NCBI RefSeq assembly: GCF_042242105.1
Contig: NC_092017.1
Location: 19,306,432 to 19,370,431, forward strand
DNA: 64,000 nucleotides
Direction: 5' to 3'
Source: Pempheris klunzingeri
Lineage: Eukaryota > Chordata > Actinopteri > Acropomatiformes > Pempheridae
The translations under genes were made by a program, and so were the position numbers. Below, piece after piece: positions 10,716 through 22,500 of the stretch. Numbering within the stretch: the first letter of the stretch is position 1; the number at the start of each line of letters is the position of its first letter. Under the pieces are notes generated by a model. The model made no database searches and was not told the origin of the DNA. It was given only the letters and a program-made list of their open reading frames with translations.

Positions 10716-13700
10716 TCAAAAGTCATTGTCGCTTTCCTCTAGCAGAGGCGGTCTCACGCCCCCCCTGGAGGGGCGGGCACCCCTGGACACTGGGCCCTCC
10801 AGACTGTCATCCTCCAAATCCTTGCTCTCCTCCTCGCCTTCCTCATCTTCCTCGTCATCCTCATCCACGTCAATCTCGCTGTCTTCAGTCTGAAACAGCA
10901 GGCAAGCAGAGACACATGATTACAGCAACAACTGGAGAAAGCTCATAGTTTCAAGTCCAAAGTTCAAAGTGAACTTTTCTCTTCTGGGTGATTTGGTTGA
11001 GTTTAACACACAATGTGTAACCACAACAGGGACAGACATGTTTTCACTCGAACTAAACACTCAACCAGCTAATGTCTCACAAAAAAACGGACAGACGGGA
11101 GGATCTGAATCAGAACTGGTTTAACAGTGAATCACATATCCACCTGGAGTAACACAACTACTTGGGGCCAATTAAACCATTTAACTAATTTAAAAGGAAA
11201 AATCCATTACACAAACTTCAAAAACCTGTTCACCAACGTCCAAAAATTATAGTGTATTGTATTGTATTGTATTGTAGTGTAGTGTAATGTATTGTGGAAG
11301 AGACAGTGATGAAGTTATTATTTCTGTCTCTCCACTTACTGTCTTTGTGAACAAACTCGACTGTGTCAGAGAATTTGAGAATGGATTCTTCCTTTAAATA
11401 CACAGAGGAACAAGAGGTGAACTGGATCCTGGTCCTGCACAAACCTTTCCTTTCCGTTGTTTTTTGGCAGGAAGGATTGACCTTCTGGAAACTGCTAAAG
11501 ATGGCTTTTAAAATATAAGCGAATGACAGAGAAAGGTAAGACGTGGAAAAGGGTGACAAAATGGAAACCCAAACAGATGTGAATGGATGAGTGACACAGT
11601 TAAGAGAGCGCCATCTAGGGCCACTGGGAGCAAAATCAGCAAAAGAGTTTTCATTTTTCCAAATTGTAGCACACAAACTGAACAGATGCCAGCAGCACCA
11701 GGGTTAACTTAAGAAGAAAAAAGAAGGAGTCATGTATTGATGTTGCTGGCAGTACGAACCTCATCACTATCGCCACCCTGCATGTTCCCGATGAATCGAC
11801 CTCCTCTTCCTGTGGGGCAAACAGAGCCAACACTCAATTTACATTAAAGTAGATACATTAAGTTTGATGATAGGTTTTGATGGATTTCTTTTTTTTTTTG
11901 AGAACTGCTTCTATGAAACCAATCAGAATCATAGAAAGCATAAACAGTGAAGATAATTTTCTCATATGAACTTAAGTTTTAGCAATGTTTTCCAAGAAAC
12001 TAATAGTTGATCATAACAACGACCTGGCTGTGCCTCGTCTGTGTACCTGCCATGATGCCGTTTCGTGTGGGCCGTGGCTTAGAGGGTCGACACTCCTCCA
12101 TGTCGCTGTCTGAACCTTCGTCCTCTGGAACGTCCATGTCAGAATCCTCGTCTTTCACTGCACAAAACACATTTGATGAATGAAGTGGTGCGAGATCGTA
12201 AAAGGGATTGAAATTATGTGAACATTGCTTTGCTTTCATTGTGCGTGTTCAGTGGTCTCACGGGAACTCTTCATCAGATCCCTCTCTTCTTCCCTCAGTT
12301 TGTGCTGCATCATCCTCAGCGTGTTTTCAGCCTCCTGCAGCGGAAGGAAAAGGACAAAGACGTGTAGCATGTGGCATTATGAGGGCTGCTGAGAGGAGAG
12401 AAGCGTACGTTTACACGGACCTTCATGCATCTGTCAAATCAAATTTCCAAGCGCTCTCTGTATTATTGATAGTCTCTCATCTCAAACCTCTGTAGTGGAA
12501 TAGGAGTCACTCTCATCCCTCTGAACTTTCAGAGGGATTCAATGTTTGTGACGAGTATTTATTCTTTCCTCATCACAGAGTTCATTTTAATATTTTTGTA
12601 CATTTTCAAACCCATATTTTCTGATTGTTTGTCTTACTTGTCTGTGATATGTATGCATCTACAGTGGAAAAGAAGGAACGAATAAACTATGTGTCTTTGC
12701 TGAGCATTGCTGAGACAAATTGGCAATTTGTTTAAGCAAAGGTAACTCACAGTGTTAGTTAAATATGAGTATTTCCACAGCAAGTCCTTCAGAGTTCTAC
12801 ATATGATACACAAACACTCACCTCAAACCTCTCCTGCTCCAGTCTGTGGTATTCATCCAGCTGAGACTCCAGGAAGCAGAGGTTCCTGAACTTCTCCACA
12901 TAGGTGTCATACTGCTTATGCAGATCTTCCTCAATCTTCTCATATTCATCCATGAAAGCCGGTCTAAAAAATGGAGAGAAAAACATAAAACAAGCACTTA
13001 CAAGGGGGTGAGCACAGACATGCTTAGTTAGTCAAAGTTTTGTTTAAAAACTTGCTGCAAGTCAATGAAAGAAAACATATATATATATATTATATATAAT
13101 ATTTATTAATTCAACTCAAAATGACAGTCACCTCCATTCACTCAATGCTTTGTTTTAATTTACTCTAATACTCTACTCGACAAGCACTGGGGAATCATTC
13201 TTGTCTGCTCTCAGTCAGACTGTGAACTGACCTGACACTCTGCAGTGTCTGGAGTCTCTTCCGATTTCTCTCCAGCTCCTGCTTCTTCTTTTCTATCTTA
13301 GCGTCCAGGCTTGTTTCATCAGAGACAACGTTACTCAGCATGTCTTTGGTCTTCTCCACACTTTCCTTGACAATGGACACAAAGGCATGGTTGGCAGATT
13401 CAATGCCATTTCATAGATTAAAAACAAGTCCTGTGTGAATTTGAAAAATGAAGGCTGTCAGGTTAAATACATACCAAAACCTCCCTGATGGCAGCCCTCA
13501 GGGCCTTTTCAGTCTCATTGATCTCCAGAGGTCTGGCGATGGCCGCAGTTCTCATTTCCTGTGGGGACATTGACGACAAAGACAGAAGAGTGATCTTGTG
13601 CATCACGTAGACTGCATTGAAGTTGTACAGCTGTTATCATCTGAGAGCAGCAGCTTTGACTCACTGAGGAAAAACAAAGCCACATAATTTTTGACCTTTC

Positions 13701-15471
13701 CAAAACATTGTTACATTAACTTTTTCTTTTACTGTAAAGGATTGTGGGGACTCAACATTATGGAAAATGGAATCCAGTATGTCCATCTGTTAATATCTGT
13801 GCACTCCCTCACCCTTAGGTCCACCTCTTTTCCCAGTAAATCGTACAGAGTTGCTCCTTTTGATGTGACCTCAGAAGCCAGCTGCCGAGCTGCTTTAAGA
13901 TCCGAAATCTAAAGTGAAGACAGAGTGACATGTAATTAGTGAAACAGTTTTGTCATTGACCTAGGCTTTGATAAAACATAGATTAAAAAAAGAAGTAAAA
14001 CAGCAATCACAAACATTAAGCTGAGAAAAGCTCATTAAAAGGGTTCATACAGAGGAAAAAACATACAAGATACAAAATACTATAAATACCATGCGATGTT
14101 AAGTTACTATACTGTGTTGACTACAGTGTTTTAATCTGAATGTCGACATGTATGTGGGTCACACATAGTGACCAACTAGATTCTGTGCAAGTAATGCAGC
14201 AAAAGTTAATAAAACCAACCTGAACGTGGGGCACATTCACATCTGCTTCACTGCACAATATATGTCATCTACTTAGTTTTCAACAATAGCTCAACTTAGA
14301 TGTCAATTCTTCTCTCAAACTCCTTGGAGATGATAGCTTAGGTATTAAGCTTAGAAAGACGTAAGAATACAGTAACATGCACGCAACATTGCACTGTGTA
14401 AAACCGCATCTCACCCGAGAGCCGAGGTCAAACTTGAACTTGCTGTTGTCCTCCTCGATTTGATCTCCCAGGGCCATCTGCTTGGTCTTCATAGCGCTGT
14501 ACAGCACTGAGGTGATCTTCAGCATCTCTTTCACTGCGTAGCCATCAGCCTGGTAGAGACGCTTGGTGTTCAATTTGATGTGAGCCTTAGTCGCCTGCAA
14601 CCGTATGAGACACCGGTTAAAACATACTGAAAACAGCTGGCCCTAAATAGCTGAGAGTGATGTGTATATTTTGAATAAACTTAAGAAAAGATGTCACCAT
14701 GAACTGGGCCACGGCCTTGATGAAGAATATTCTGTCTGACTCTGTGTCTACATCGGTGGGAATATCCATCTGAGGCTCATATCTACATGTAAGAAGAAAG
14801 AGAAGGACAGGTAGAAAAGTCGAAGAGCAAATGCGTCATGGTATCCCCCGCTACCAATGTGATATCTGTACATGGTGTTGGCTGATCTAAGTAAAATTAT
14901 AGACATCCAAACCAAGAGGAAGGCAGAAACAAAGCATGGAGCATGGAGTAGACGACATACTGAGATTTGCTTACAGAGTTAGTAAATGTGTTAACTACAT
15001 TAAACTGAAAACTGATCATTTTCCCTTCCTGGGAAGTTCCACATAATACAAAGTATAACTTTAATTCAATTATCGTAAAATAGTGTGTGTGCACAAATTT
15101 ACTGAAAACAAAGAATATTATGCGTTTACTTTTTGATGGATCAGTAAGAGTGTGTCTAAAAATTCCCAACAAAGAAACGATCACAGGTTTTTGGATTGGA
15201 TTTTTTTTAAACTTGAAGAATGTGAAATTTGTGACGCTCACGCATACATACCTCTTCACAAGCCATATTAGGATTTCTGCCACTAAAGAGAAGTTTGGTG
15301 TTCTGAAGTTCTCCATGGATATTAACCGTGGATAGCCCAAGGCCCTCATCATCTCTGTGAAATCTGTCGAATGAAATGCAGCTCTCATTACTAACACGTA
15401 TACAGACACAGAACAAGTGATATTATGTTTATCACAAACACATACTTACTTCTTAAGTCTCTGAAGGACAT
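10716..15471 (-). CDS. cluap1: clusterin-associated protein 1 / intraflagellar transport protein 38 (qilin), complete
   Basis: Twelve coding exons on the minus strand: 15471-15450, 15363-15252, 14782-14698, 14594-14415, 13908-13813, 13558-13475, 13365-13232, 12963-12822, 12334-12262, 12157-12047, 11809-11760 and 10889-10716. They total 1263 bases, giving 420 residues (human 413). All phases agree. The start [20 protein letters not shown] matches the family; the first coding exon holds only 22 bases. Residues about 1-140 form the calponin-homology-like N-terminus of IFT38. Residues about 190-310 are coiled coil (including [10 protein letters not shown] and [18 protein letters not shown]). The rest is a very acidic Asp/Glu/Ser tail ending ESDNDF. 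IFT38 is a subunit of the IFT-B complex, which carries cargo along ciliary axonemes; zebrafish mutants (qilin) have ciliary defects and kidney cysts. Exon 7 has a weak-looking acceptor (GTCAAG|GAAAG at 13365), but it gives the family length exactly. A perfect X-box lies upstream. Confidence 0.96.
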
Positions 15472-15921
15472 TTTGACAGGGAGGTCCTGTACTGCAACAT
15501 GTACTTGTTCCTCCTCTGGCAGCAAAAGAGAGAAAATATTATTTACAACCAAGCAACTGATTCTGTATAGTGGACTAGACTAGACTATAACGTTAAATCC
15601 TGACCTCCATTAACATTGTAAGGCGGTGGAAGCTAAAGTTCTTAGCGTGATATAATAGATTCCTTAGTGATTTAACGCCAATTGAGATATTAATATTACA
15701 TAAATGTTTAACAAACAACGTCAGTTGAACAGTTACAGTAGCAGAGTTATCATTAACGTTACATAGCCTAGCTAACGTTAGCTTGTGGCTAAATGTAAGT
15801 TAGCAAAAAGCTAACGCTCGGCAAGTTAGCGTGTTACAAGAGAGTATTCTTCTGAACTGTGTGATTAGCGGTTAGCAAGCACAGCATGTCGTGTTTATGG
15901 GACTAATCGTGGCTCTCTTAC

Positions 15922-16010
15922 CTGTCGTTGTTTAATCTGAGCTAGCTTGACGCTAATGTTAGCTCACTTCTTCCATAGATGGTAACTATGGAAACAGATT
16001 CCTGTTCTAC
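15922..16010 (-). promoter_or_regulatory. cluap1: cluap1 noncoding first exon and promoter
   Basis: A donor CGACAG|GTAAGAG on the minus strand marks the end of a noncoding first exon at 15922, upstream of the ATG exon. The region just above it is expected to hold the transcription start and contains the X-box at 15982-15995. The nearby 15.75-15.97 kb sequence is rich in GCTAAC/GTTAGC words, a simple-sequence texture often seen in teleost DNA. Confidence 0.55.
15982..15995 (+). promoter_or_regulatory. RFX-type X-box motif at cluap1 promoter
   Basis: GTAACTATGGAAAC matches all 14 positions of the RFX X-box consensus GTHNYYATRRNAAC. It lies about 60 bases upstream of the predicted first-exon donor of cluap1. 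RFX factors drive many intraflagellar transport genes through such boxes, so the location fits the gene. Binding itself is inferred. Confidence 0.7.
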
Positions 16011-16813
16011 GGAAGCTCAGCGCGATCATAAAGACTGTGTTTGTGTTTGAGTGTTGTTCCTTTTTGTCGTATATAAAGAAAGTGTAATTAAGACATGTGT
16101 GTATTCAATTTTTGTAACGTTTGTTGTAAAGACACTTCCCAAAGTGCGTGCAAATGGTGAACGGCAGATATTGCAGATATGATCGAATTAAGGAATTTAT
16201 GATTTTAAGGGAAATTTAAGCTAATCAGCTATTTTTTTTAACAGTGTATATCAATTGAAAAATTGCATTTACAAAGTGTCCTCAGGAAAAACTAAATTTT
16301 CTCACATCAAAACTGCACTCACATCAACCCCAAACTGTTTTTTAAGGTACTTATATTTCACAACATTGCAGGTACTTATTTTACAACCATAGTCACTAGT
16401 TACAATACAGATGAATTTTTACATTAAAATATGATTAGCTTATAAATGTAATCCATATATATATATATAATAGCATCTTGTTAATACCGTATCATATATC
16501 AATTATTGCAAGCTTATATATTTGCACTAATTTTGCACTTTGATAAAATGTTTTGCTACTTTTGACTGAATAAAGGAATCATTTTCTTCCTCTTTCTTCT
16601 ACCGACATATTGTGGTTTATTGTATCTGCTGGAGGGGTTAAAGCAAGCAACATTTATGAGCCTGAAAAGTTCTCAAGGAGGAAATGTGTGCAAAGTATTG
16701 ACTTAAGTATCATATGAATTTAAAGCTGCTCTCTGCCTGAAATCAGGCATGGTGCTGATAACTGTGCCTGGTGCAGTAATGTCAGTGGCCACCGGGAGGC
16801 GACACCTCTCGGC
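16011..16813. other. divergent spacer between cluap1 and the 16868 ORF
   Basis: AT-rich spacer with a short (AT)n run near 16457-16469. It separates the minus-strand cluap1 promoter from the plus-strand GC-rich ORF. No gene is seen in it. Confidence 0.5.
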
Positions 16814-16867
16814 GTGCAGCACGGAGGTCTTTCATTTCTATGGGCTGCACTCCTGACGCAGAGCATG

Positions 16868-17326
16868 ATGGAGCAAAGCGGTGAGCCACCCCACAACAAC
16901 AACAGCCCGGCCGGGAATGAAGCTCCTGCCTGCGGCCTCCACAGTAAGCGCCTGAAAGAGCTGGAGAATGCCGCCCTGCAGACCACTTTGATATCGCGGA
17001 TGGAGACGGAATCTGGGGCGGACGCCGGGAGCTGGACGGGGCAGCAGTCCGGGGAGGACGAGCGGTCGGACGGCTCGTCCTTGAAGCACCGGTCGGCCCC
17101 TCCGCAGCTCGGCGCGGACACCGAGGTGGAGGAAGCGGAGACGGAAAGAGACGTGGCCAAGGAGCGGGTCGAAGAGGAAAGGACCCTGACGGACCATTTA
17201 AATAAACGACTGCTCTCCTCGTTTCTGGAGAAGCTTAACGAAAGGGACCTGGCGCTTCCCGGCGTGCAGCGCCTGGACTGCGCTGTAGCGGACGAGGACT
17301 CCAACAGGGCCGCAGACGAGTGGTGA
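16868..17326 (+). CDS. unrecognised acidic protein, single open exon
   Basis: An uninterrupted frame of 152 codons plus stop begins at the ATG at 16868 (A at -3, G at +4). An in-frame ATG at 16865 adds one Met, and the frame stays open to 16814. The stretch is GC- and CpG-rich against AT-rich flanks, which suggests a real 5' exon or CpG island. The product is hydrophilic and rich in Glu, Asp, Ser and Arg, with no membrane segment. Residues about 25-45 (RLKELENAALQTTLISRMET) and 80-125 (ending LNKRLLSSFLEKLNERDLAL) look helical and could form coiled coils. An AATAAA lies 199 bases beyond the stop. The stop codon overlaps a donor-like GTG|GTGAGG, so it could instead be the first exon of a spliced gene. 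I do not recognise the family and assign no function. It is transcribed away from cluap1. Confidence 0.5.
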   Translation: MEQSGEPPHNNNSPAGNEAPACGLHSKRLKELENAALQTTLISRMETESGADAGSWTGQQSGEDERSDGSSLKHRSAPPQLGADTEVEEAETERDVAKERVEEERTLTDHLNKRLLSSFLEKLNERDLALPGVQRLDCAVADEDSNRAADEW

Positions 17327-17524
17327 GGCACCGGGATGAAGACCAGCAGCAGCAGCATGGAGGTGGGCGAGGGATTCAGGACTAATGTGCACGGAAGCAC
17401 AGTCCCACAACGTCAAAGACTGACCTGCAGACATGCCGACCAAATCATTCCGCAAGATAAGAGTGTCTGGAAATGTCGTGCTTACTTTTGTAGAGTGAGA
17501 ATGGGTGAAATATTAAGAAAATGC

Positions 17525-17530
17525 AATAAA
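17525..17530 (+). terminator. candidate poly(A) signal of the 16868 ORF
   Basis: AATAAA on the plus strand 199 bases after the stop codon of the unrecognised ORF. It would give a compact single-exon transcript. Confidence 0.4.
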
Positions 17531-18172
17531 TGACCATAATGTGATATGAAGTTCTTTTGTACTCATTGGTTTCATGTATCTGGCAGCCATGATGGATGTG
17601 CGGCAGCCATGTGTGTTCATCTGAACTTTGATGTGACATTCAATCATCACCAGGTGTCAGTATACACTAAAATAAGACTTTACTGCACCATAACGTCCTC
17701 ATTAATGGCTGCATGTAATCACATAGTCTCTGATCCTCAAGTGTCATTTATAAGGACCTTTTAAAAATGAAAATGAAGTTGTTAAAACAGCAGGGCAAAA
17801 ATTAGAAGTATGTTTTTTTCCCCCCCTAATATAGAAGTAGATGAAGTAAATGTAGTTGTGAGGAAAAGAACATTAAGTGACTTTCTTTAAGCCTATTTTA
17901 ATAATTAAATAATGGTTGTAGCCATTTGACCATATAGCTCTCTAAACACATGACAAACTTTTCATCATAATGATTTACCATAACTTAAAAAGAAGACAAA
18001 AAATAATATTTCAAGTAAAATAATTAATGAAATCCTAATTTTAGCAACATATTTACAGTTATAATAAATGTTAATTTAAAGCTGTGTTTGCAACACTATT
18101 CTCAATTTGATGTAGCCAGTATCTGCAGTATTTTTGGTATTATTTAGCTAAAAATCCCATAATTAAAAGTCT
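17531..18172. other. intergenic DNA
   Basis: AT-rich sequence with no supported exon, RNA gene or repeat with readable ends. Confidence 0.45.
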
Positions 18173-18504
18173 TTAACCCCTTACTGCCTGAATTTATTTA
18201 CAATTATATAAAAAAATTAATTATTTGTGTTTTTGCATTCAAGCAGATGCTAAATGAAGTGGAGATTGTTAATTTGAATATAACATAGCATAGACTAGTG
18301 CAATATAATAATAGTATAATAAAATATATTTGTACATACGGATAGAATATATATATATTTATTTATGTATGTATGCATCTATGTATATATATATACATAG
18401 AAGATGCATCAACCAGCATTAGTGGGATACAGAGGCCACCTCAGCTGCATCAAGACCGGAAGAGGTTTGAGGCGAATTCGCGACAACAGGCAACAAGGGG
18501 TTAA
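18173..18504. mobile_element. piggyBac-like MITE with TTAA ends
   Basis: The element is bounded by TTAA at 18173-18176 and 18501-18504. Inside these lie inverted termini CCCCTTACTGCCTG (18177-18190) and the complement of CCCCTTGTTGCCTG (ending 18500), matching at 12 of 14 positions. TTAA target duplication with C-rich termini is the hallmark of piggyBac transposons. The interior is about 300 bases, AT-rich and non-coding, so it is a non-autonomous copy. The family name is inferred. Confidence 0.65.
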
Positions 18505-19004
18505 GGTACCACATTTAAGGCAATAAACTACTAAATATACAACTTCAAGATGTTACACACCCACGAAGACATTAAAGTTACATCATATAACACTAAAATG
18601 CAAATACTGCCTTTAAAAATAGGATCTTGTACATAAAACCCAGGACATGCGTGACCCAAGTCGCGAAGCTGCTATCACCAACTTTCTCCTGAGAAACAGA
18701 CACTCATAAAACTGGATCCTCCCTCACCGATAGCAAACCTGAACCATATCAGACACTTATCAGTTATCTTAATGAGTCGTCTGCATGTGCTGTTCTCCCT
18801 AAAGCCACCGCAGGCCTTTGAAGAGCCGGAGAGTGAAGTTACGACTGGCTGTCATTATCTCAGTAGCCATCACTGAGGCCCACACGACGCTCTCACAGGA
18901 AATGATTTATGACCCCACTGCTATTCTCAACATTAACAGACCATTTCAAGCGAACTGAAGATGTAGTCACATGCAGACACACACATAATGTTAAATATAT
19001 TCAT
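18505..19004. other. intergenic DNA beyond slc5a5
   Basis: No exon or repeat with readable ends was found. The sequence lies between the MITE and the presumed 3' end of slc5a5. Confidence 0.45.
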
Positions 19005-19010
19005 TTTATT
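19005..19010 (-). terminator. slc5a5: candidate poly(A) signal of slc5a5
   Basis: AATAAA on the minus strand about 585 bases after the slc5a5 stop. It is a plausible end for the 3' untranslated region but not proven. Confidence 0.35.
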
Positions 19011-19593
19011 GTTGTTATAAAAGTAATAGAAGCAGTTAGTGCTGGAAGTGAGCTTTAGTTAAGGCCAGATTATGTAACTGGAGCTGAACAGTGGCAGTTG
19101 TTCACATACAATAGTGTAAAGCCATGAACTCTGAGTGGAAGAAACAGTTGAATTACTGTTAATGCACACAGACACACACACATAGGCCACACTCTGCCCA
19201 TCACATATCCATTAACTGTGGCTGGAGAGCAGGTGTGCATGGCTACAGATATGGGACATACCAGAATCAAAGTCCTGACGAAAGAGCCTTTCAACATTAA
19301 AGGAATTCAAATAACACCAGAAGGTATATGATTGGAGTCAATGTGTTCTTTGGTATAATCATTAGGGCCTTCGTTATTCAGTTACATTTGAAGGATTTTT
19401 TTGCCTTTTGTTTGCATCTAAATGTAGCTTCAACCGTGGGGCAGACTTAAACTCCACAAAGAGACAAAAACTAAGAAGAGTTGAATTGAACAGGAAAAAA
19501 AAAGACCAGACTCAAAAAGTTTACTGTGACCAGAGAGGAAGTGCAATGGACATTAGAGCTGTTCTGAATAAAAACTTTTAAGCTGTCCAACAC

Positions 19594-22500
19594 CTAAACC
19601 CTGAGCGGTTGATAGTCTGCTGGCTCCCCTTCTTTTCCACCTGCATCTTCTTTATGCAGGTCCCTCAAAGGCACAAGCTGTGGTTTATCTGTCACCTTGT
19701 CTCTCTGCAAAAAAACACCAAGAGTCTGGTTTTGAAAACTCGTCCCCACAGGAAGAAGTGAACACATATTCACACACATTGAACAATAATACCTCGGCAC
19801 ACACTCCCTGGACATGATTTTGATTTTAAAATCTTAAGTTTGACCAGTGTTGAGACTGCAGTTGATGTAGATGTGATCTGCCATACGTTACATACATTTA
19901 AACAGTAAATGTGCTTCTAACTGAAGAAAATCATCTGCGGTGAACAAAATAAGGACTCTAATATTGCAATTGTGTACTACATATGTGTGCAAATGATTTA
20001 TTCATTCATTGCTTTACCTGGTTATTGCTGTTCAGGCTCACAGGCGGCTGCAGCGTATCGCAGCACGCACTGTGCAGAAGGCAGGGAAACATCCTGGACA
20101 TCGTTCCACTCTTAAAACAAACACAGTCAGCCAACACGGTCACATTTGTACACGTAGTGTCATCAAACAAATCTGCTCCAACATGATCTGTTGACGATGA
20201 TAAAGGGGTTTGAATCTGGGATACAATTTGGACAAATGGATATATAACATTTTGGAACAAAACCCTTCACGTGAACCTCTAAGGTCAAGGTGTGTCTCCT
20301 TGCCCAAGGTGATACAAAGATAATTTTTCATTCATAATACAATTGGCAAAGACAATCATGAATTTATGATATATAGAACTTACTCTGCGCTCTGATGGGA
20401 CCTCTACTTGCTTTTTGTTCAGATCCCACCATAACAAACCCTCTTTAATATGATTCCTCTTTGTTGCTCCTGTGTGTAGAGAAAAAAAAAACAATAGTGT
20501 TTGCTCAGTTTTCAATGCAGTTTACTAAAGTTAATCACCACTAATAGCAACAGCCGAGAATGACAACAGCTGAATCAAACCTCTGTTATCATACAGCTTA
20601 ATCAAAAACATTACAAGATTTACTTGCACTGCAGCTGTGTTGGATTGCACTGGGTTTGGATTGGTGCATCTAAAATAGTATCTAATAGTATCTTAGTATC
20701 TTATCCTAAGTAATGTGTCATCATGTGTCAACAGTTTTCACTTGTGTCTTTGGTCTTTTTATCTTCTTACCTGTTGCGTAGCTCACTATCAGCCCGACTA
20801 GCACGACTGAACTAGTCGCCATGGCACCGAAATAGAGGTAGGACATGGAGTAGAAGTTATACAGGCCCCTAGTTTGGAAAAAAGGTCAATTTAATTGCTG
20901 TAGCTATGTTTGGGCTTACGTTATTTATTTTATTTCATGAATTCACTGACCCTGGGTTATCGGGGTGAAGCTTGGTGGAGATGGAGTGTTGGTCCGGCTC
21001 AGAGCCGCTGTTCAGGGTGATGTTGCTGGCACCACACTTACCTGCGTAGCTGGGCAGGACACCCATGGTCTCCTGACTGGGTGGGTAAAGAGTTGAACCA
21101 ACAGCCAGCCACAGAGAGACACAGAAGCCCACTATTATTCCTGAGAACGCCCCCTGAAACACAAGTGCAGCTTTTAAAAGATGACATGTGGCAATATGAG
21201 GCAAATGGAGAAATCTTAGCTCTGGGTACCATAAACAAATATTCACAATAAAATATTTAAAGAGTTTTGTTGCAAAATGAAATGTTTTACATTTAGGAAA
21301 AGAAACGTGTTCATATGAAATGATCAACTCTATCAAAATCAAGATGCAAGCATAAAACATCAAACATAAAATCATATAAATCACTAACCCCTAACATTAG
21401 TGAAAGCAGTCCTGAAATGGATTCATGCTTGCTTCAGGCTGCTGAGGAAAGCTAATGATTCCAAATGTTTCTTTTACCATTTATGTTTTCTCAGTAAAGA
21501 ATTTTTAAAGACTTTAACATATATCATGCTAGAAGCCAAGTGAGAAAAAGGAAACCAATCTTTCTACAACTTTTGTGAGCTCTTAAAGCTCTTTTTTCAT
21601 AAGCAGGCAACAACCATGGCTACTGGCTTTTACTTCAAGGATTTAGAGTATGCCCATTTTGAACATATCCAATAGAGCAAACTAACAAACTACAGTTTAC
21701 AACACAGGTCAAATCAAGCCACTCACCTGCTTGTTTGTAGCTGGGACAAACATCCCCAAAATGAATACGCCCAGTATGGGACCGCTGACTACACCCATGA
21801 CTGTGAACGATCCCTGGATAGAGAAGACAAAGGCATTTCTGGAAAAGCGATCAAACACACCACTGACACTTTATCACTGAATACAAAGTAAATTTTATGC
21901 TGCGGTTCAGTCTGAGGTCCAAAAATTAGATAAACAAACTTCACAAAGGGGCCTTTGAGCTTCAAGATTGAGACAATACTTGCTATTATGGTCATATATC
22001 ATCTATTCTTCTATTATGATTTTTGCATCATTGTAAAATTCCAATTGAAATACCAGAAAAGTAAACGTTTCTCAGCAGTCACATGGTTTGTATGAGACTT
22101 TCTTAACTGGTTTTGCCAACAAATAACTATCAAACATTGAATTAATCATTCATCAGTAATTGAATGAATTACTTTCTGTTGAATGCTTGTTCATTTTATA
22201 TGCAGGTTGCTTCAAGTCTGCACAGTGTGCTCCATATAAAACTCTTTTAATGCTACATTTTTACAGTGGATGCGAGGTTTCACGATGGATTAAATATCAT
22301 GTCAATGAGTCATATTTAGATATTATACCTGAAGAACTCCCCAGTCCAGGAAGGAGGAGAGAGCAGCTACGGTGATACAACCAACTCCATACAGGAATGC
22401 TTAAAGAAAAAATAGAATTAATACTGAAATAATGCAAATATCTGTGAAAATGTTAGATTTTGCATTTAACTTATTTCCAAACCAGAACAACATTAAGTGG

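Noticed and set aside
16720-17455. Minus-strand frames of 226, 119 and 85 residues opposite the unknown ORF
   Set aside because: GC-rich DNA opens several frames. The plus-strand frame has the better start context and a poly(A) signal. The minus frames show only low-complexity Ser/Leu/Arg composition, but they are not fully excluded.
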